Shown here in pieces: positions 1-12,814 of a DNA stretch of 64,000 nucleotides. The translations under genes and the position numbers were made by a program. How positions within the stretch are numbered: the stretch's first letter is position 1; the number at the start of each line of letters is the position of its first letter. The DNA is from Staphylotrichum longicolle (taxonomy: Eukaryota > Ascomycota > Sordariomycetes > Sordariales > Chaetomiaceae), in contig JAHCVI010000001.1 of NCBI GenBank assembly GCA_019096155.1, forward strand, positions 12,673,243 through 12,737,242, read 5' to 3'. The notes under the pieces are model-generated. The model was not told where the DNA came from and ran no database searches. It saw only the letters and a program-made list of their open reading frames with translations.

Positions 1-1836
1 CACCAGCGGAGCTGGCCGAGGACATGGACCAGGTGCGCTTGTGCTTCTGCACCTTGCCGGGTCTCTGTCCGTTCTGGCTCTTCATCTGCGCCCCCCCGGC
101 TCGTTTCCTCTTGCTAAAGTCCTTCATCCCGCTCTCAGCCTGCGCGATCTGCTGCTTCAGCTTGTCGATAGTCTTGCGGACGTGCGCCACGTCGTTGGAA
201 AGCTTGCGCTCCGCGCCGTGGTCGCGGAAGAGTTTGACCTTGCAGTAGCAGATCTCAGCGCCGTTGTCCGAATCAGCGGGCGGCGGTGAGCCGTCGGCGG
301 GAAGTTGGTGCGTCTTGGCGCAGAGCCTGACAGGAATGCCCTTTACGCCCTTGGAGTGGCTAAAGTCAGTGGAGAGGAAGTTGAAGCGGACGGCAACATT
401 GCACTCGACGGCGCCGTTGACACCCGGTGTCCAGATGACGGAGAAACCGTCGAACGACGAGGACTCGAGCTCAATGCGCGTCTTCTTGTCGTCGCCTTCC
501 GCAGGCTGCCCTGCCTCGACGTACTCGACTGCCTGCAGCTTTCCTCCTCTTTGGTGCGCCTCGTTGGTCCCGCGGCCTTCTTTCCATAGGCTCCAGCAGA
601 CACCGGGCTTTTGCCTTTGCTGCTCGTCTTCAAATGACACGCGCACAAATGTCCGGAATCGGGTGCCAGGAGCGATGGGTAACGTCGGTGCGGTGTCGAC
701 GACAGAGAGCGAGTACGCTTGACCCTTGTTCAGATACGTCACTGGTATCTCATCGGCGTGCTTGATCATGGCGGTCGGCGCGTTGAGCGCCGTGTGAAAG
801 CGGAACTTTTCCGCGGAGGCCGGGAGCGGAACGGACATGGGCATCCCGAATTGCCTTGCTTGGAACGCGACCATGGGAGACTGGCCCTGGAAGTTGCTGT
901 CGATAGACCCGATCCGGTCGTCGGCATGGTCCGAATCCATGGGCGAGCCGTCTTGATCCATCGTTTCATACCCAGTGTCTTGGTGCATGAATGACGAAGG
1001 CGCAAACGACGGCTGGGGCGGGGGCGCTTGGATGAAGGGGTTGAACTGCTGGTGGAATTGTGAGGGGTGGTGGAAGCCATGATGGAAGCCGCTCATGTCC
1101 ATGGGCCCTGCGCCCGAGTGCACTGCGCCCTCCGAGTTGGGCATCGACAATGGAGTTCCAAGGCCCATACCCAACCCGAGGGTAGGCGTGTGGAGGTCGC
1201 CAGCCTGGGGGTGGTAGATTGTATTCGTGCCCCCCGGCGTTGGGGTGTAGTACCCCGGTGCCTGGTTCGCGAAATTGGCAAACGAGAAGGAGCCTGGGTC
1301 TAGTAACGAAGGGGTAAACCGCCACGGATCATTCGATGCTCGCGGGGTCGGGTCTTGGTCCCGGAACGCTTCATGGCTAATACTGTGGGACCTGGATTGA
1401 AAGCACGCGTGTTAGTTCTGCCAAACCACAGGCACACACACACGGACAGACTGCCACAAGACGAGGAACGGCCACAATAACCGCGACTCCTCCACGGGGC
1501 AGCGATTGAGACGCGGCGCACTCAGTGAGCGAAGCGGAACGTACCTTTCCTGTCCGGAGACGGGGACATCAGTATGGCCCGCGGTTGCGGTTCTGGCCGG
1601 GCCTGCGGTTGAGGCGGACGAGCCGACTGCGGCGACTTCAGGAAACTGTTGCCTGAAGTTCGCCAACAGGTCGTCCCCGGGCTTTTGTGAGCTTGTCCTA
1701 TACAGCAATCAAGATCAGCCTCCGAGTTGCAAAAGACAGTGCCTTCCGTCAACGGCGGCAAGAGCGTTGTGTGTTCTGCTCCGCACAGACTGGCGCCTCG
1801 GGAAAAGAGTGCGCAGACGTACCTTTGGCGGAACAT
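1..1836 (-). CDS. grhl: Grainyhead-like CP2 transcription factor (3' end beyond the window)
   Basis: DNA-binding regulator of the Grainyhead/CP2 family; in Neurospora the homologue acts in conidial separation and cell-wall remodelling (family knowledge). Coding exons are 1836-1823, 1697-1545 and 1391 to beyond position 1. The first exon has only 14 nt (MFRQ plus a split Arg) and is followed by a GTACGT donor; the second starts TSSQKPGDDLLANFRQQFPEV, and codon phase is kept across both introns. About 519 residues are visible. An N-terminal part rich in Gln, Pro, Gly and His is followed from about residue 215 by the CP2 domain, with SVPLPASAEKFRFH, TPGVNGAVECNVAVRFNFLS and EICYCKVKLFRDHGAERK. 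A basic KRKRAGGAQMKSQNGQRPGK-like stretch lies near the edge. The C-terminal part is outside the window. The family call is firm; the start is well supported by phase and context. Confidence 0.9.
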
Positions 1837-4800
1837 GAGTGCGACAACGACAACGACAACGGCGGGTTGCCCGGAGAGGTCGGAACGGCAGCGCAAGCCC
1901 CAAAGTTGCTCTGCGCAGGCTCTTTGTCGGCGAGCGATGAGGGTACGGCTTGGTGAAAAGTAGATGTCTGGTTATGGCCCGGAGCGGCGCACAGCTCTCA
2001 TGCAGGCAAGCGGCGAGTGACGGGTCTTTCTTGTCGGTGCCAGTCGCCTGTGTGCTTCAGTCAGGTACCTTGTCCGGCGTGTGTCACGGTGAAGCGAGCG
2101 AGCCGAGCTTTTGGGGATCCGGGGTTCTCGGGCAGGTGAAGGCGCGGTGGGAGGAGCAAAAAACGAGAGTCGTCAGGGAGCACAACGAGAGAAGTCGGCC
2201 AGGAAAACGCCAGCGGGTGAGTATTATGGGGAGAGAAGCGTCGCGGCTGCATGGAAGAGGAAGGGGGTGTGTGGGCGGGTGGGTGGTGGGCGGCCGGGGC
2301 AGCTTGTAATCTGGTACCTTATGTATGTAACCAACGCGCTGCCGCTAATGCGTCCTCCCCACTCTCATCTGGCAGCGAAACACAGCAGATTCCGAGCGAG
2401 AAAGAGAGGGTCTGTGGGTGCGGAGGACGGGTGGAGCAGGCTTAGGCAATTGGGAAATGGGGAAGGGGCGCCCAGGACGACGTGCGGCTTGTCGGGCTTG
2501 CGTGGTGGAAAGACGTGTTGAGGAGACAGGTACCCTCCTCGCGGTTGTGGTAATACCGTGCGATTACCTGCCACGGGGGACCCTGTCGAGGCTGTCAACC
2601 CCCGGCAAAGGGACCCAAGAAGCCAAGGGAGGGACGAGATGTGGCTGCTTCTGGTGCGACGGGATGGGGTGTGCCGAGGGAGCCCGGAGGTCATTGTACG
2701 AGCGGGGGCTTCCCTTAACGGGGCAGGTATGAAATAACGGGCAGGGGCAATGCACAGGACGGGCCGAGATAGGCTGCTTCTGAGGGAAATTCTGGCGCAG
2801 GCTCCCCATCCATGCCTCTTTCCATCTCGAGATTAGGATTGCCGCTGAGTACCCAGTCTGCCAGTCAAGCCAGTACAGTCACTCGCTGTGTGCTGAAGGA
2901 AAGAGCCAAGAGTCCCGAAGAATCGATGTCCCGAGGGCAAGCGCCCTCCACAACGGCGGCTGCACAATCACAGGGCAGCTGCCTTTGTCCGAGATAAAGG
3001 TGGAATTGGGAGGATTCGACTTTTGTTCGTAATCTTTAAACAACTGTCAGACTGGTGCGGGGTTCGGACTTGCTGCTGTCAAATGTGGCGCTCCACCGGG
3101 GCATCACGAACATGGCGGACACGGTATTCATGTATCGAGGCGTGACACTGTCTAAGAACTGGGTGTTATCCCGTTGCATTGTGGCCAAAATCATAAGGTA
3201 ACTTGGCTCGCTTTGAATAGGTTTGAACTATGTGAGGCCAACGGTTGAGACATGCGACGGCTGTCTTGTGCAATGCACTTGGCGCCGTTATAAGACGCTT
3301 CCTATCGAGGGGTTGGCGCAATGTGACAGAGCATTTCGAGGGGTGTGTGGTTCGGTTAAAGTATCGATACATTATCCTGCCCCGCACGCCTCTTGGGACG
3401 ACGACGTGGCTGTGCTCTACGTTTCGCCTCGCATCGTACATCGGAGCTCCCCCTCTTCAAAGGAACAGTCGCCCTTCTCGATCATGATTGCGAAATGAAG
3501 AGCGGGCTTTCGTCAGCCATGAGCGAACCCTGAGAAAATCGCTTGTGTGACTGGCGGCATGTGGCGTGGCCGCGAATTGTGTGTGGCTTGGACCGTGGCC
3601 ACGACCGGCCCAACTCTCCAAAGCTGCCGGGAGAGGCTCCACTTGCCCCCACAAGGCAGCTGGGAGTCGTCGAGTCGAACAACCGTTCCAGTACTGGATG
3701 AGGAAGTACTCCAACACTTACCTGTCTGCAGTAGTCGCCGTCCTGTGGCTGGACCTTCCGCGCACCAAATATGGGCTGAACTGAGATGTGATGGGGTCTT
3801 CGGACATGCTGGCGACTGCATCTCGGGACCCGTGCGAAAACGTTGCAGGGATCTGCATCCACTCCAATCCACTAGCCGAGCCAAAGAGAGTTATGACGTC
3901 ACAGCAAACCTGGGCCTCCCTCGACCCGCTAACTTAGCATCTGGCGGCACCCATGCAGTTTTCCCAAGCCAAATCCGTCCTGGGGTCATGCACGCGCACA
4001 CAATCGATGCGCTGATAATTGCAGCAAAAAGAGTTGGTGAGCGTTCAGCCGCCACGCCTTTCCCCAAATCCATAACAACGCCGAGTCGCCGATGTCTGGA
4101 GTTGCGACGAACCCCGGCTGCAGTGGAGCGCTGCATTGGTTTGCAGCGATGCCCCGAATTCCTAGGCTCAAGGTCCCCGATGGCGCGATGACCAGACATG
4201 AAGCATCCCAGCCGATCGCACCCTTTCCCTGGGGCCGAGTCCCACAGCGCGCCGGTATTTCTGGAAGCATCCCGAAAGCCGGGGTCCAGAGTTCAGGCCT
4301 CAGGGTCGCCCTGAGAATGATTACATAGAAACGCCCTCGCTTCCCTATGCGGTGACACTGGGTGCGTAATTTGGCACCTGGACCTCAACTGTCGGCCATG
4401 ATACCCTTAACGCATAAGGCTGACATTTGATTGAGGCAGAAGCCGAGAGATAAGCATGATTGGCCAGACGGCCTCGAGTCTCTCAAGACGGACCTCCTTT
4501 GTCCCCCTTCGAGCGTGACCGCGGACAGGCGTGCCGGGGCCCGGTACCGTCCCACGACACCAGGATTTTCCGGCTCAAGTGCCCGAGAACGAGTTACAGT
4601 GCCGACCGGAAGAATACCTCATGTGGCTTCCCACGTTCGATGGCGGTTTGCGGTGCATCTATGCAAAGCCACGGCGCCCAAGGCCATTGAACAATGTCTC
4701 TGCAAAAGTTTTGATGGCGACAACCCCGCCAAGGCGGGATTATGTTGATCATTGATCCGCAGGGACGCTGGTAGCCCGAGGTGATAGGTGTTGGAAACAA

Positions 4801-7800
4801 CCAACACGCCTGCAACGGAGCTCCAGGGTAGGCAAGACCCTGAAAGTCGCCGACATACCGTTGGGGTCCTTGCCCTCCAGCGAGCCAAACCGCCATCTCT
4901 GTCGACACTCCACGTGCACGCCAAGTCGGACAAGAGCGCAAAAGACGTTACGTACCGGCAACTGCTCCGGCGCGGTTTCGCACACCCAATCTCCCAACCA
5001 GCGGGCCAGTTCGCACCCCACCCCGCTGGCAGGCATGACGTCATTGTTTCAAGCCCATGCTCCTTGGCAAATCTCCTATCTGCGGCACTCCACGAACGAC
5101 AAGGGACGGGAAGATGTGTGTTTTCCCGGGGAAGGTCCTGCTCCCGCGCTCGGTTCGGTTGGCGTGATGAGGCACTGCTACGTGGCATCGGGACGGCAGA
5201 CGAGGCATCGCGCGCACCGGCCGGGACAAATCAATGCTGTTGCTTCAGGCCCCTTGGAATCTGGCGCAAAGCCCGTCTCTTCTTCCCGCTTCACCGCTCC
5301 CCCGTCGTATGGTGGCACCACATCGATTGCTGCAGAAGAGTCGAGGCAGGCAGCCATCATCTGACCATGCCCAAGAGACAGAACCAGTGAGAGTCAGCAG
5401 GGGCCGTCTCCCGCCGCGTGGACAGGCGTCTCGCGATTCGTTCCTCCAGAGTGTCTCCTGCAGCCCCTACGTCATCCTCGGCTCACCTGCAGAGATGGAA
5501 TTGTTGACCAATTCCCATCTCAGCAGCCCTGTTGCGCTGTCGGTCGCTGTGGGAGTCTTGTGCGTTGCCGTGTTTCCGCTTGTTCGTTGTTACGGATAGT
5601 TAATGCGAGGAGGGTCCAGCTAGCGAGACGCTCGCGAGACGGTGTGTGCTCTGGGCATGCTCCTGCTGCCTCGGTAACCAACCGCAGTCAGAAAATTATG
5701 GGACGGAAAAAGCACACCATGGCTGACCCCCGCCCAAACCCCAGATCCATTGGAGCCATGACGTCAGCGCAGAATTGTCAAAATTTGCTTCGCACCAGGC
5801 ACAGACCGCATACCCTTGCATCTGCGCGTGCTCTTTCTCCACACCAAGCACAACTGTCCGAACCCCAACAGCACCCTAATGTCAACGTCCACGAGGTCCA
5901 CCGTTGGTGGACGCGACTCAATCGGTCCAGGCCCGCTCAATTGGCGCCCCGTAGCGTCGGAAGCTCAGTGGGTTTTGAGCGGGTGAAAAAGGAGTGGAAA
6001 GGATGCCCTTACACCATGAGACAGGGGAATGCACCACAAGACTCGACTCGAGGCCCGGCGATCATCGAGACCAAAAGAAAAGGAAAAAATAGGGAAGCTG
6101 CCGGAGCACACCGACGGCTCCCCTATTTCGGCATTACCACCGAGTCGGATCCCCCGTTGGTCCGGCTGTCAGCGAGCGGGTCAGCATGAGAGAACAGGCT
6201 CGATCGTTGCGCTGTGTACCCCGTACTCCCCGGTACGGTTACGAGATTTCCGCCATGCAAGTGGTGGTTCGATTTTTTTTTCTTTTTGGATCGGTCATTC
6301 TCGATGCTGATTTCCCTCGCTTTCGCTCGAGATCGTTGTTGAAGAGCGTTGGTTTCCTGCTGTGCATTGCTCCCGTCTGTCGCTTTTAGCTTTCCTGCCA
6401 TTGGAAGGCCCTCATCCTTGGGCATGTCGGAGATGACCATCGCCAGCGTACCATCAAACCCCGACACTCGCATTACTTTCTCTGTAATTTACTCGGTTGC
6501 CGGGTTGCAATCGTAACATCAGCCCCTCTTGCCTCTGAACGTCAAGAGGACAAGATCACCTATTGAGGGCAAGATCATCGACGGTAACAGGTTACATTCC
6601 GAGTGCGGATTCTGGAAGCAGAATGCATCTGTCATGCCTTACATAGCGCCCCTGATGTCCCATTGCGCCATGGTTTTTGGTTTATCGGATGAGCTAGCTC
6701 GCTTCGAGAACACACCAGGAGATAGTCCCTACTTGTAGATACATGTCCAGACATAACCCTGTGATGATGAGAACTGACGGTCACGGCGGGGAGTTGGGAT
6801 GGCGAGATTGGATGTTCAGACGACTGAGACGACATCAGACGCTTGTGGATGCTAGTGTATCCATCGCGATGACTTCTTAGCTAATACACAAGAAGTTGGG
6901 AGAAAGACATGCCCAGGTTGCTCACACAGCGCACAGGCATGCATGCTGTATGTGATCGGTCAGACAAGCACCAGATGGGCGCACTGCATCTCAGCTCTGC
7001 CGATCGGTTGCCCCAGCTTGCGCGTCCATGGACCCAGGCAGCCAGGAGATCAGATCTGTTTCCTCTTTTCCCATCTTCCTTGCCCAGATCTCGTGGCAAC
7101 CATGTTGAGCCATGCCGTTGCGGGCGGGAGAAGCGTCTATTCCCAGCCAGAGTGCAACGTGGGCGAGCCTGGCGAGTCTGGGCAAGCACATCATCTGGTA
7201 TTTTTAGGAGATCAGCACTCCCCTCGACCAGTACCCTAAACCGTTTTGGACAGGCAGCCCCGAACCAGTCCATGCATCTCCATTGCATCCGCAGCGTGGC
7301 AGCCGGCGCCGATCAGCGGGACATACTTCCAAAGTCTACGTCCTATTACAGTACAAACGTACTTCCAGAAGCCCGCACATGTACATACTGGAAACATGCA
7401 ACATGCAGAACAAAGCCTCGCTTCCCGGTGTCCCCGCGTATCGACATCGATCGCCGCAGATTGCCGGGACCTTGTTATGCACAGAAGCTCGTATCCCGGA
7501 CCGCAGCCGGCTTTTCTTCTCACACTTCCATGCCGTTCCCACCGGGCCCTGTTCGGTCGGGTGCGGACAAAGTGGGGAGTGAGACGCCGGGCCGGCCGGG
7601 GAGTGGGCTTGAGTTACCTAAGTATGTACAAACGGTCGACAGAGGGGTGTGTCGTGGGCGGGACCCCGGCAGCCGGGTTCGAAAAGACAATAAGTAAACT
7701 CGCTTTCGGCGCTCGCCTCACCCTCGTCTAGCAAGCGAGATGGTGATCGTGTTTACGTACAGAGGACGTTTATGTGACAGTGTTTGTGAGCTCTTGGGCC

Positions 7801-10023
7801 ACTCGACGACTTGAGCTTGCTTAACCGTTCAACATACGTACTCAGATACTCAAACTGTTTAACTTATCTTAGTCAGATCAAGTTGCCGTGTTGGTTTAGA
7901 ACGGTTTCGACAAGGATTCGGTTATCCTCAAGATCCGCGGCGATACTCCCTGAGCCGTCGGAGACGTGTACAACTGCTCTTTTGGCCGAGCTCAGAGGAG
8001 AAGGTCAACGCCCAGCTCGTGAGAATTGAGCTTGCGCTAAGCCAATGGAGGACGCTGATAATCACAAGTTGGATGCGTATTGTGATAGACTTGGACTTCA
8101 TCCTAACCGAAAGCAAGGATAAGAATATGCGGCCGTGTCCAAGTGTTCTCCCTCCTGGTTGATGTATGAAGTGACGAGTTGAGAAACTTGAGTTTGAGGT
8201 TCAACCAGAACCACTGATCCACTCTGAGTCTACGCAACAAAGGACTGGGACCTTTGAAGCCATATCATATCGCCATGTCAGTCTCCATGAACTGGGACCA
8301 CAATGATCGCCTAACTCCCACGTGTGTCGTGATCATTGGCAATTCATTGAAGGTAGGTAGGGCAGATGCATAACCTGCAGGGAGGGTATTTACGAGCCAG
8401 TCCTTTTGAACCTCACCCATGGGCCCAAACCCCCTCCCATCCATCGGCTCTAGCGTATATTAAGCAAGATTCCGGCTCTGATGGTTTCATGGTTCTTTTG
8501 ATCCCTTTCTTTCCAATCTCTTCACTCATCAACTTCTCGAGTCTCAACCTCTGGCACCGTGAATCAGTCAGTCAGAAACCACCCAGGCCACCCATTCATT
8601 GACTCATACGACTTTTTGAGAGATCAAGGCGCTGATTTATCAGTCGTAGTATTATTAGATCTCAAGCGAGTAACCCAAAACCAATGGCTCACCAACTTAT
8701 CAACGCATCAAGTCATTCATCCTTCGAGCCATCAGTCTCTATGTGGAGGTTGCAACTGATAACCCCAGGCAGACGGAAGACTCCTCAAGGCCGGGACGAC
8801 ATCTAAACGCGACAGATCGGCATCGTGGGGGATTTAGAAGCCGACGTTCTCCTTAACGTCAAGTGGAGGCTTGCATCAAGGGCACTCCATCAGACATGAC
8901 AACAGCTTCCAGGCCAAATCACCCTCATTCAGGTGTGCCTCGAGAATAGGCCATTCGATGGGCGTAGAGAGACCTCTTCCATCAAGACCTAACGGCTGCG
9001 TTATGCACTGAGAAACCCAAGCCCGGGGGACCGGAAAATTGGCTGTTCGTGCAAGAAGAACCGAGGAGATTGTTCGATTGCGTCAAACCAAAGCAACTCG
9101 AACCTCGCAAACAATGGGCATGGTTTCCTCTCGGGACCCGAGGTTCCAAAGGCGTCACTCTCCCATCAGTTTCCTGTCATATAGCCGAGCATGGCCGCCT
9201 CAAGACACGAGGTCAAAGTCGATTCAACCCCAACACTTGCTGTTCTTTGATGCTGCTGTTCACGGCCATCGGCGGGACCTCGTGGCGTTTGAGGCTGGCA
9301 TTATTGGCCAGGTGCGGTTGCCGGGAAGACATCGGTGTCGACCAAAAGAGCAGCATCAGATCTCGCAACCTACCCTGCCATCGAGATGGTGGTAGACTCT
9401 TTGGGTCCCGCGAACCGCACTCGTGGTCAGACGATTGGCCTGTGATTCGTCCGGGTGCCTGGCTGACTGCACTGTGTTTGCATGGGACACTGCTCAAACT
9501 CACTGTTTGCGAAATCCTTCGTTATCTTCCCGACATCGCTTCATTTCTTCTGCAATCGCATCATCTTTGAGATGCGCAGCACAGGGCTTTTTTCTTTTCT
9601 TTTCTGTCTTTCGGTGGATTTTGACTCGAACAAGACAACCTGTTGTTGCATGAACGGACAGAGAGAGCATTGGTTCCGAAACGAAACTCGGCCCTTCGAA
9701 CCGTCGGTTGGTGGGGTGTTTCGGAGCCCCTCACTTATCCCTTATCGGGCCTCCTGCACCTTATCAGCTGCCCTGCAGCAGTGGCGGTCGGCCGCTGATC
9801 GGCCCTGGCCCCAACCCGCTAAGCCGGCGACGGTCTGGTCTCGGGTCTTTTGGCCACCAGAGTTCGACATCTTCAGGCAATCCCGACCCATCTGATTTCT
9901 TTCTACGAGGCAAGGCGCGCCCTGAAAACCGACAGCGTTTACCCGGTATTTCTCTCGACCTGCCGCTTCTGATTCCCTGCGCTGTGCGCTGTGCCGCCGA
10001 GGGAGGCTCTTCGACGCTGAACC
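1837..10023. other. 8.2-kb interval without a convincing gene
   Basis: This stretch separates the divergent CP2 factor and oxysterol-binding protein genes. Open frames here reach about 260 codons, but their translations are Arg/Pro/Ser/His-rich, overlap on both strands, and show no domain, no biased third positions and no coherent splice chain. The right part has pyrimidine-rich tracts near 6265-6300 and 9580-9610. It probably holds long 5' leaders and control DNA of the transcription factor, and possibly a non-coding transcript (see 8456-8806). I see no tRNA, rRNA or transposon signature in it. Confidence 0.6.
8456..8552 (+). promoter_or_regulatory. TATA-like box followed by a CT-rich start region
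   Basis: A TATATTAA element at 8456-8463 is followed 30-90 bp later by a strongly pyrimidine-rich strand (8494-8552). That arrangement is usual at fungal transcription starts. No recognisable gene follows, only a 40-codon frame at 8684-8806. This could be the start of a non-coding RNA or of a long leader for the oxysterol-binding protein gene at 10024. Weak, sequence-only evidence. Confidence 0.25.
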
Positions 10024-11781
10024 ATGTGGGCGTTCACATCGTCTTCGTCTGCGGCAACACCGCCCGCTGCAACACCGCCCGTTGCAGCACCGCCGGCTGA
10101 GACATCCGCCCAGGATGCGCCAGAGGTGGAGGAACACCAGAACGATGGATCAAAACTCAGGACATTCATCTCTATCCTGAGAAAGTAAGTGCGACGCCTT
10201 GCATGCCTCAACTGTTGAACTGCACGGTGCAAGCATGCGCATGCAGCCAGTAGCAGGCGACCGCTGGGACATCCAGAATCCCAACACGAGCATCCTTCGC
10301 TAACATGCCATCTTGTCAGGTTCATTGGAGTAGCCGACCTTGCCTCAGTCCGCTTCTCACTGCCCTCGCAGCTCCTCGAGCCGACCCCGAACCTCGAATA
10401 CTGGAACTACCTCGACTCGCCGAACGCTTTCGTCGCGATTGGAACCGCAGACGACCCCGTTGATCGCATGCTGGAAGTACTTCGTTTCTGGTTTACGAAG
10501 GATCTAAAGTACGCAAAGGGGAAACCCTGCAAACCATACAACAGTTGTCTGGGCGAGTTCTTCAGGGTAGGTGGAAGCCAACATTAAAGACTGCAGCCCG
10601 GGGATTTGGGGAACATAAGGCAAGGTTACTGATGGAATCGTCTGATCAGTGCAACTGGGAGACCGAGGATGATGCTCCCAAAATCGACACAAGCGCCCTT
10701 CGGGGGACCGGCAGCGCCTCTGGAAGCACGCCGGGCAGCAGCGCTTCTAGTACGAAGTCCACGAAGTCGGCAAGGCTCTCCGGAGCCAGCAGGCTTGGTT
10801 CTGGTGATGCCCGCGCTGCCTCGAGTGTGTCGGTCTTGCAATCGGCCGCCAATCCGGCCAAGCCTGTCCGAGTGTCTTATCTGACAGAACAAACATCACA
10901 CCACCCGCCCGTCAGCGCCTTCTACATCAGCTGCCCAGAGAAGGGAATCCATGCCAAGGGCTTTGACCAGATCACGGCCAAATTCACCGGCACTTCCATC
11001 AAGGTGATGCCCGGAGAGCACAACCTGGGCATCTTTATCACCGTGGAGCGGCGTGACCACGAGACGTATCAGCTGAAGCACCCTGCAGCCCATCTGGGTG
11101 GCATTCTCAGGGGTGCTCTGAGTGTGACGGTTGGCGATGTGGCCTACGTCACATGCCCGGAGACCAAGCTGAAGGCAATTCTGCGCTACTACGACGACGG
11201 CTGGCTCGGCCGGAGCACTAACAAGATGGAGGGCATCATCTTCCGCTACGACCCCGAGAACGACGACAAGACGCGGATCACTGACGTCCCCGAGGCGGAT
11301 ATTCTCGTGCGGCTTGGCGGAGCATGGAAGGAGAAGATTGTCTTTACCCTGGGCCCAAAACCCTTGGTGAGTCCTGTCCCCTGCAGTCAGAGCCGCGAGC
11401 ACCGCTAATGCAGACACACAGAACTCTCACCCCCCAGAAGAGCAGATCACCATCATCGACATCGCCCCGCTCACAGTAGCACCAAAAGTACTCCCCCCAG
11501 TCGATCAGCAGCTTCCCAACGAGTCCTTGCAGCTTTGGGACGGAGTTACCAAGGCCATATTGGCCAAGCAGTTCTCGAAGGCCACGACAGTCAAACAGGA
11601 GCTTGAAGAAGCCCAGCGGGAGAAGGCTCGCGAAAGAGAGAGGAAAGGAGAGACATGGACTCCTGTCTTCTTTGAGCAAGCGACTGACAAGGCGGGCAAG
11701 CCGTCGCTCACAGAAAAGGGGAGAGAGGTTCTCAACCGGGCGCAGAAAGGAGATTGGAGTATGGACGGTATTCTCTCGTGA
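10024..11781 (+). CDS. Oxysterol-binding protein, Osh4/Kes1-like
   Basis: Lipid-transfer protein of the OSBP-related family, which exchanges sterol for PI4P between ER and Golgi-type membranes (family knowledge). Exons 10024-10184, 10320-10566, 10650-11366 and 11422-11781 join in phase to about 494 residues. The ORD hallmark EQTSHHPP is present, preceded by KPYNSCLGEFFRCNW and followed by FYISCPEKGI. There is no PH domain or ankyrin repeat, so it is a short ORP of the Kes1/Osh4 type. A low-complexity Ala/Pro N-terminus (ATPPAATPPVAAPPAETS) and a Ser/Gly-rich insert before EQTSHHPP (about residues 150-190) are lineage decorations. The C-terminus has a charged helix and ends GDWSMDGILS. The start is the first ATG of the exon; the next gene is about 1 kb away. 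Confidence 0.93.
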
Positions 11782-12814
11782 AGGGAGCGATGCCTCTTGA
11801 CGTTGAGCAGATGGCGAATGGACAATAGGCGGGGTGCATGGGTGGCGGCAGGCAGGCAGCGGCATTTGGCTTGGCATAGAGGTTGTTTTCCCCGCGGCGT
11901 CCGTCATGAATGGTTTCTCTTGGCCGCATATTACTCCTGCGTTTGGCTCTAATAGGGTGGGGTGGGCGTTCTGCGTTGTGAGTGATGACGCGTTCGGATG
12001 GGTGCCAGAGGAGGCGGCGATACGGGGTGCATACACACATATACAGCAGAGTTGGGGAGACGTTTATCGTGATACCTACCTCAAATAGAGCGAGCAAACT
12101 TTGAACCCATGGCCTCAGAGTGTACGGCATCCGTGAATGCTTTCGAGGTCGTCAGGGGTTACTGGTTTGATCGCAGAAGCGCACAACATTCAGGGGCCGA
12201 GGGTTAGGGTTACACAAGGCTGCTGAAGCCTGCGACTGGAACAGCCAGACAGCATTCACATCTCTTGGCGCTAGGCAACCCAATTGCCCCACATCGGCTC
12301 GTGTTTGCATGTTTGCGCTTTTGGGAGGGTCATCTCAGCCTTATCGTTATCGAGGCCGCTAAACCGCATTTCGACGTCCTTGGTTGAAGGGCAACGAAAA
12401 AAGGAGCAAAAAGGGACCTCATCAGCAGTCAGCCAGGCTCTCAATAAAACAAACACAGAACAAACCCCAGCCCGGCTCACCCAGGTCATCGCTCACCACA
12501 TTTGGTCATTGAATTGCTGAAAAATCCGAGGTTGCACAGCGGATAAAGACCTCGATCTTGTGCCTTGCGGGTTTCTTGAGACGAGGCCGACAGGCGCCAA
12601 GCACCCGCCCGTGGCTCAGTGAACCCCTAAACTCGTTCTCGATCAATCCCCGAAGAGCCAAGGCCAAGCCAAAGAAACTCAATCCACGCGACAACCCACC
12701 CCAACCCATCGACCCCCAACACGGGCCTTGAGCACCTAACGCTAGGGGACAGGACAGTTGCGCCACCGGTTCCCAAACATATAAAAGAGAAGGAAAAGAA
12801 GAAAAACAATAATA
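11782..12814. other. Intergenic region before VPS74
   Basis: It holds the 3' end of the oxysterol-binding protein transcript and the VPS74 promoter. A TATAAAAG string at 12780-12787 lies only about 28 bp before the VPS74 ATG, so it is probably leader and not a working TATA box. Reading frames on the minus strand here are not gene-like. Confidence 0.5.

Noticed and set aside
3547..4191. 214-codon plus-strand frame in the large gap
   Set aside because: No domain, Arg/Ser/Pro-rich, unbiased codons, overlapped by equal frames on the other strand, and no splice partners.
4619..5390. 189- and 200-codon frames on opposite strands
   Set aside because: They overlap head-on; neither shows motifs or codon bias. 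Chance frames in stop-poor GC-rich DNA.
5560..7697. Frames of 209 and 262 codons in the gap
   Set aside because: Low-complexity mixtures of Arg, Pro, Ser and Thr with no family features.
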